DNA of 23,703 nucleotides from DALYDP01 sp964348685. Its GTDB lineage: Bacteria > Patescibacteriota > Gracilibacteria > Peribacterales > Peribacteraceae. Location of the stretch: NCBI GenBank assembly GCA_964348685.1, contig CAYGDM010000012.1, positions 1 to 23,703 of the forward strand, read 5' to 3'. The translations under genes and the position numbers were made by a program. Positions within the stretch are counted from its first letter, which is position 1, and each line of letters starts with the position of its first letter. Under the pieces are notes generated by a model. It made no database searches, was not told where the DNA came from, and saw only the letters and a list, made by a program, of their open reading frames with translations. This document shows, piece after piece, positions 21,771 to 23,703 of this stretch.

Positions 21771-22634
21771 ATGCGCTTTCTCGCCCTCGAAGCCAATATC
21801 CGGAAACTCAAACAGCGGTTTATCGTGGAAGGAGAAGAAGAGCTCCTCGCGACAACCCGCCATGCATTCGCGTTCATCATCCCCCTCCTGTGGATCATAC
21901 CCGCCGCTGGACTGGCGATCGCGCTGTGGGTGCAGGGCATGCGCATGGGCTTCGACTTCGTCGTGATCACCGGCGTGCTCTACGCCGCGCTCGCGTTCCT
22001 CCTCACCATGGCGATCCATGCGTTCATCGAGTGGCGCTACAACTTCGTCGTCGTCACCACCGAGAAAGTCGTCGTAGTCGACCATCGCTTCGTCTTCAGC
22101 CAGGTTATCCGGCCAATCCCTCTCGATACCATCGCAACGACCGATACGGGATCGCAGTACCTCGGCCTCGGCAACTGCGGCTACGTGAACCTTCACCTGT
22201 CCGAAGTGCTGCAAGGCACGAATAAAGAGATCCGTCTCGACCGACTCCCGAAGCCCGACGTCATCGCAGGCATCATCGAAAACGCGCGCGTGCTCAAGAG
22301 CCAGCGCTCGCCGGGCGATAGGGGCGCGGAAGAGCAGCGCGGCAAAGTGGAAGGGATACAGGAAAAAACGGTGAAGCATATCCCGACGACCGCGGGCGTT
22401 CCCCCGCCACCGGACGCACCGCTGCCACACGATGCACCGGCCGAAGAAGAACCCGCTCCCATGCCGCGTGTCGTGATGACAGAACAAGGACAACTGGCCT
22501 ACACGGCCGACGGACAAGCGGTCGAAGTCGTGCCGGCGGACGCGCTCCATGCCCCCGCCTCGAACAACGATACGCCCCCCACAGGCGGCGCCGGTGAATC
22601 GGTCAGCACCGATGCCTTCGACGGAACGGCATAA
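21771..22634 (+). CDS. Membrane protein with bacterial PH-like (YdbS/bPH2-type) domain and disordered tail
   Basis: A 287-residue protein. Two transmembrane helices (~31-53 and ~61-88) are followed by a bacterial PH domain (~89-172): YNFVVVTTEKVVVVDHRFVFSQVIRPIPLDTIATTDT is the typical start, with strands continuing through the LGNCGYVNLH segment. The remaining ~115 residues are proline-, alanine- and acid-rich and probably disordered. Bacterial PH membrane proteins of this type have no well-defined biochemical role. ATG 21771 begins the family-like MRFLALEANI; ATG 21708 is in frame and possible, with a TACACT -10 candidate at 21673-21678. Neither has a clear Shine-Dalgarno. It is divergent from the cold-shock gene and followed by the hydrolase, which has its own promoter. 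Confidence 0.85.
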   Translation: MRFLALEANIRKLKQRFIVEGEEELLATTRHAFAFIIPLLWIIPAAGLAIALWVQGMRMGFDFVVITGVLYAALAFLLTMAIHAFIEWRYNFVVVTTEKVVVVDHRFVFSQVIRPIPLDTIATTDTGSQYLGLGNCGYVNLHLSEVLQGTNKEIRLDRLPKPDVIAGIIENARVLKSQRSPGDRGAEEQRGKVEGIQEKTVKHIPTTAGVPPPPDAPLPHDAPAEEEPAPMPRVVMTEQGQLAYTADGQAVEVVPADALHAPASNNDTPPTGGAGESVSTDAFDGTA

Positions 22635-22654
22635 TGGCACACAATCACTGTTAT

Positions 22655-22683
22655 TTGACTATATATCATAAATAGTTTATAAA
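22655..22683 (+). promoter_or_regulatory. Strong leaderless promoter of the hydrolase gene
   Basis: TTGACT (22655-22660), a 17-nt spacer and TATAAA (22678-22683). The -10 ends 6 nt before the ATG at 22690, so the transcript should begin at or within a base or two of the start codon. This is the clearest leaderless promoter in the window. Confidence 0.75.
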
Positions 22684-22689
22684 GTACTC

Positions 22690-23517
22690 ATGAAGACTAT
22701 CGTTCCAGTGGAGACGGACACTCGCCTCTCGGCGTCGTACATGGTGCATCCATCCGAACAAGAAGGAGAAAAACTCTTTGGCGCGTTCGTGCACGGCATG
22801 AGTCATACGCGCAATCACGCACTCGACCTCATCGATGAAGTCACGCCGCACGGTATCGACGCCGTCACGACGGATATTCAGTCTGAGAAAGCATGGTTCA
22901 AGAACGCAATTTCAATAAAATCCTACGTTCGTGCACTCTCAAAAACGCTGCACACTATCGAAGAAGAGACACGGCGGCGCATCGATTTCGTCTGCGGCCA
23001 CTCGATGGGTGGACGCATGCTGCAAATGGCGATGGACGCAGATCCGACACTACGACGGCCGACGGTGCTCATGGCGCCGGTCCCGCTGACGAGCGCTTGG
23101 CCCGCGACGCAACGCGCGATCGGACGCGACTGGAAGAAAATGGCCACGATGGCGCTGAAGCGCGACGTCTTGCACGCGATGAAAACGCCCGACGACGTCC
23201 GCACGCTCTTCTTCGACGGAGAGACGCCGGACGAGATCGTCCTGGCTACGATGAGCGAACTCCGGCACACGTCGTTCCGCGCGTACCTCTCGCTCGGCAA
23301 CCCTTCATCTCTCTCGACGACCGATCAGAAAACATTGCTCCTCCGTTCCGACACGGACGAATTGTTCTGGGACGAGAAATATGAAACCGAACGGGCGCTG
23401 TACGGCGACAACCTCACCGAGATCGCCCTACCGCGCGGCGGCCATGATTTCTTCATCGAATTCGCGAAGGACACCGCGAAGCACATCGCCGACTTCGCGC
23501 ACGAGAATGCTACGTAA
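22690..23517 (+). CDS. Alpha/beta hydrolase
   Basis: A 275-residue alpha/beta hydrolase. GAFVHGMSHT (31-40) is the HG oxyanion region, CGHSMGGRM (102-110) the nucleophile elbow with S105, RSDTDELF (219-226) holds the acid (D221 or D223), and PRGGHDFF (248-255) the histidine H252. A cap-like helical insertion lies at ~135-195. No signal peptide. The substrate cannot be predicted; it resembles serine aminopeptidase/lysophospholipase-type cytoplasmic hydrolases (S33) in layout. ATG 22690 is fixed by the promoter ending 6 nt upstream. It stands alone between the PH-domain gene and the tRNA. Confidence 0.9.
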   Translation: MKTIVPVETDTRLSASYMVHPSEQEGEKLFGAFVHGMSHTRNHALDLIDEVTPHGIDAVTTDIQSEKAWFKNAISIKSYVRALSKTLHTIEEETRRRIDFVCGHSMGGRMLQMAMDADPTLRRPTVLMAPVPLTSAWPATQRAIGRDWKKMATMALKRDVLHAMKTPDDVRTLFFDGETPDEIVLATMSELRHTSFRAYLSLGNPSSLSTTDQKTLLLRSDTDELFWDEKYETERALYGDNLTEIALPRGGHDFFIEFAKDTAKHIADFAHENAT

Positions 23518-23554
23518 TTTGAATACATAGTGACTATCCGCCGATTGAACCAAT

Positions 23555-23591
23555 AAAAGGCCCTCTGTGTACGCGTTCAGTTGAGCCTTTT
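23555..23591 (+). terminator. Possible terminator after the hydrolase gene
   Basis: AAAAGGC (23555-23561) and GCCTTTT (23585-23591) can pair with a 23-nt loop in which CTG/CAG may also pair. The T tract is short, so this is a weak call. Confidence 0.45.
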
Positions 23592-23619
23592 CCATCTGGA
23601 AAGCTTCGTTCCTACCCTG

Positions 23620-23625
23620 TATCCT
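23620..23625 (+). promoter_or_regulatory. Possible -10 of the tRNA-Glu gene
   Basis: TATCCT, directly preceded by TG, lies 18 nt before the mature tRNA 5' end. It resembles the TG-TAnnnT boxes of rsmA and the RBBP9-type gene. No clear -35. Confidence 0.35.
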
Positions 23626-23643
23626 CCGCACGCGTTCATTCTA

Positions 23644-23703
23644 GGGGCCATCGTCTAAAGGTTAGGACAGCGGGTTTTCAGTCCGCTAATCGGGGTTCGA
23701 TTC
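23644..23703 (+). tRNA. tRNA-Glu (TTC), 3' end cut by window edge
   Basis: The acceptor arm begins GGGGCCA, followed by a D arm (TCGTCTAAAGGTTAGGACA) and the anticodon stem GCGGG/TCCGC around TTTTCAG, which reads anticodon TTC. The T arm begins CGGGGTTCGATTC at the right edge. The bases present fit a normal tRNA-Glu; about 13 nt of the T-arm end and acceptor strand lie outside. Confidence 0.95.

Noticed and set aside
1..23703. CRISPR array, transposase, integrase or phage genes
   Set aside because: No regularly spaced direct repeats and no recognisable transposase or recombinase were seen. The array repeats are gene-length duplications with leaders, not CRISPR spacers.
1..23703. Alternative genetic code (UGA as Gly, as in Gracilibacteria/Absconditabacteria)
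   Set aside because: Conserved proteins end normally at TGA (rmuC, pcrA neighbourhood, gene C, DoxX) and no in-frame TGA is needed inside any conserved domain.

Overview
The window is GC-rich DNA with closely packed bacterial genes read with the standard bacterial code (TGA is used as a stop). It has single-copy housekeeping genes with short intergenic spaces, two secreted S-layer-homology (SLH) proteins, one of them with a long serine-rich linker, a ComEC reduced to its membrane core, and many genes that seem to be translated without a Shine-Dalgarno (SD) sequence. Together these suggest a member of the Candidate Phyla Radiation (Patescibacteria), perhaps a Peregrinibacteria- or Uhrbacteria-like lineage. 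The phylum is a moderate-confidence inference and anything finer is a guess. No stretch longer than about 300 bases lacks a gene.

Region 1 (1-6610). The minus strand carries rpsO (S15) at the right and pnp (PNPase, cut by the left edge) at the left. These two genes are neighbours in many bacteria. Here they are separated by about 4.8 kb holding four plus-strand genes (A-D, 1802-5848) and a small minus-strand coiled-coil gene. A-D encode related, unrecognised helical proteins, three with a clear N-terminal membrane anchor. Each is a separate transcription unit with a TTGACA-type promoter, a hairpin at the expected transcript 5' end, a good SD, and after the stop two hairpins in a row, the second an intrinsic terminator of near-identical design. 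This is the most unusual part of the window.

Region 2 (6825-11348). An rmuC-uvrD/pcrA pair for DNA repair and recombination is followed by gene E, an all-helical cytoplasmic protein with the same two-hairpin 3' end as A-D and possibly a distant member of the set.

Region 3 (11438-17383). Minus-strand SLH protein 1 is divergent from rsmA (16S rRNA dimethyltransferase), which is followed by the ComEC-like channel. Then come three minus-strand genes: a DoxX membrane protein, a family 2 glycosyltransferase and an RBBP9/YdeN-type hydrolase.

Region 4 (17465-23703). Minus-strand SLH protein 2 (SLH, Ig-like repeats, CHRD) is divergent from a large membrane/Cys-rich protein that looks like a fusion made at a short interspersed repeat. 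Then follow a cold-shock protein, a PH-domain membrane protein, an alpha/beta hydrolase with a textbook leaderless promoter, and a tRNA-Glu(TTC) cut by the right edge.

Two initiation styles coexist. rmuC, rsmA, the two hydrolases and possibly comEC have a -10 box ending 6-8 nt before the ATG, as expected for leaderless mRNAs. A-E have clear SD sequences and structured leaders.
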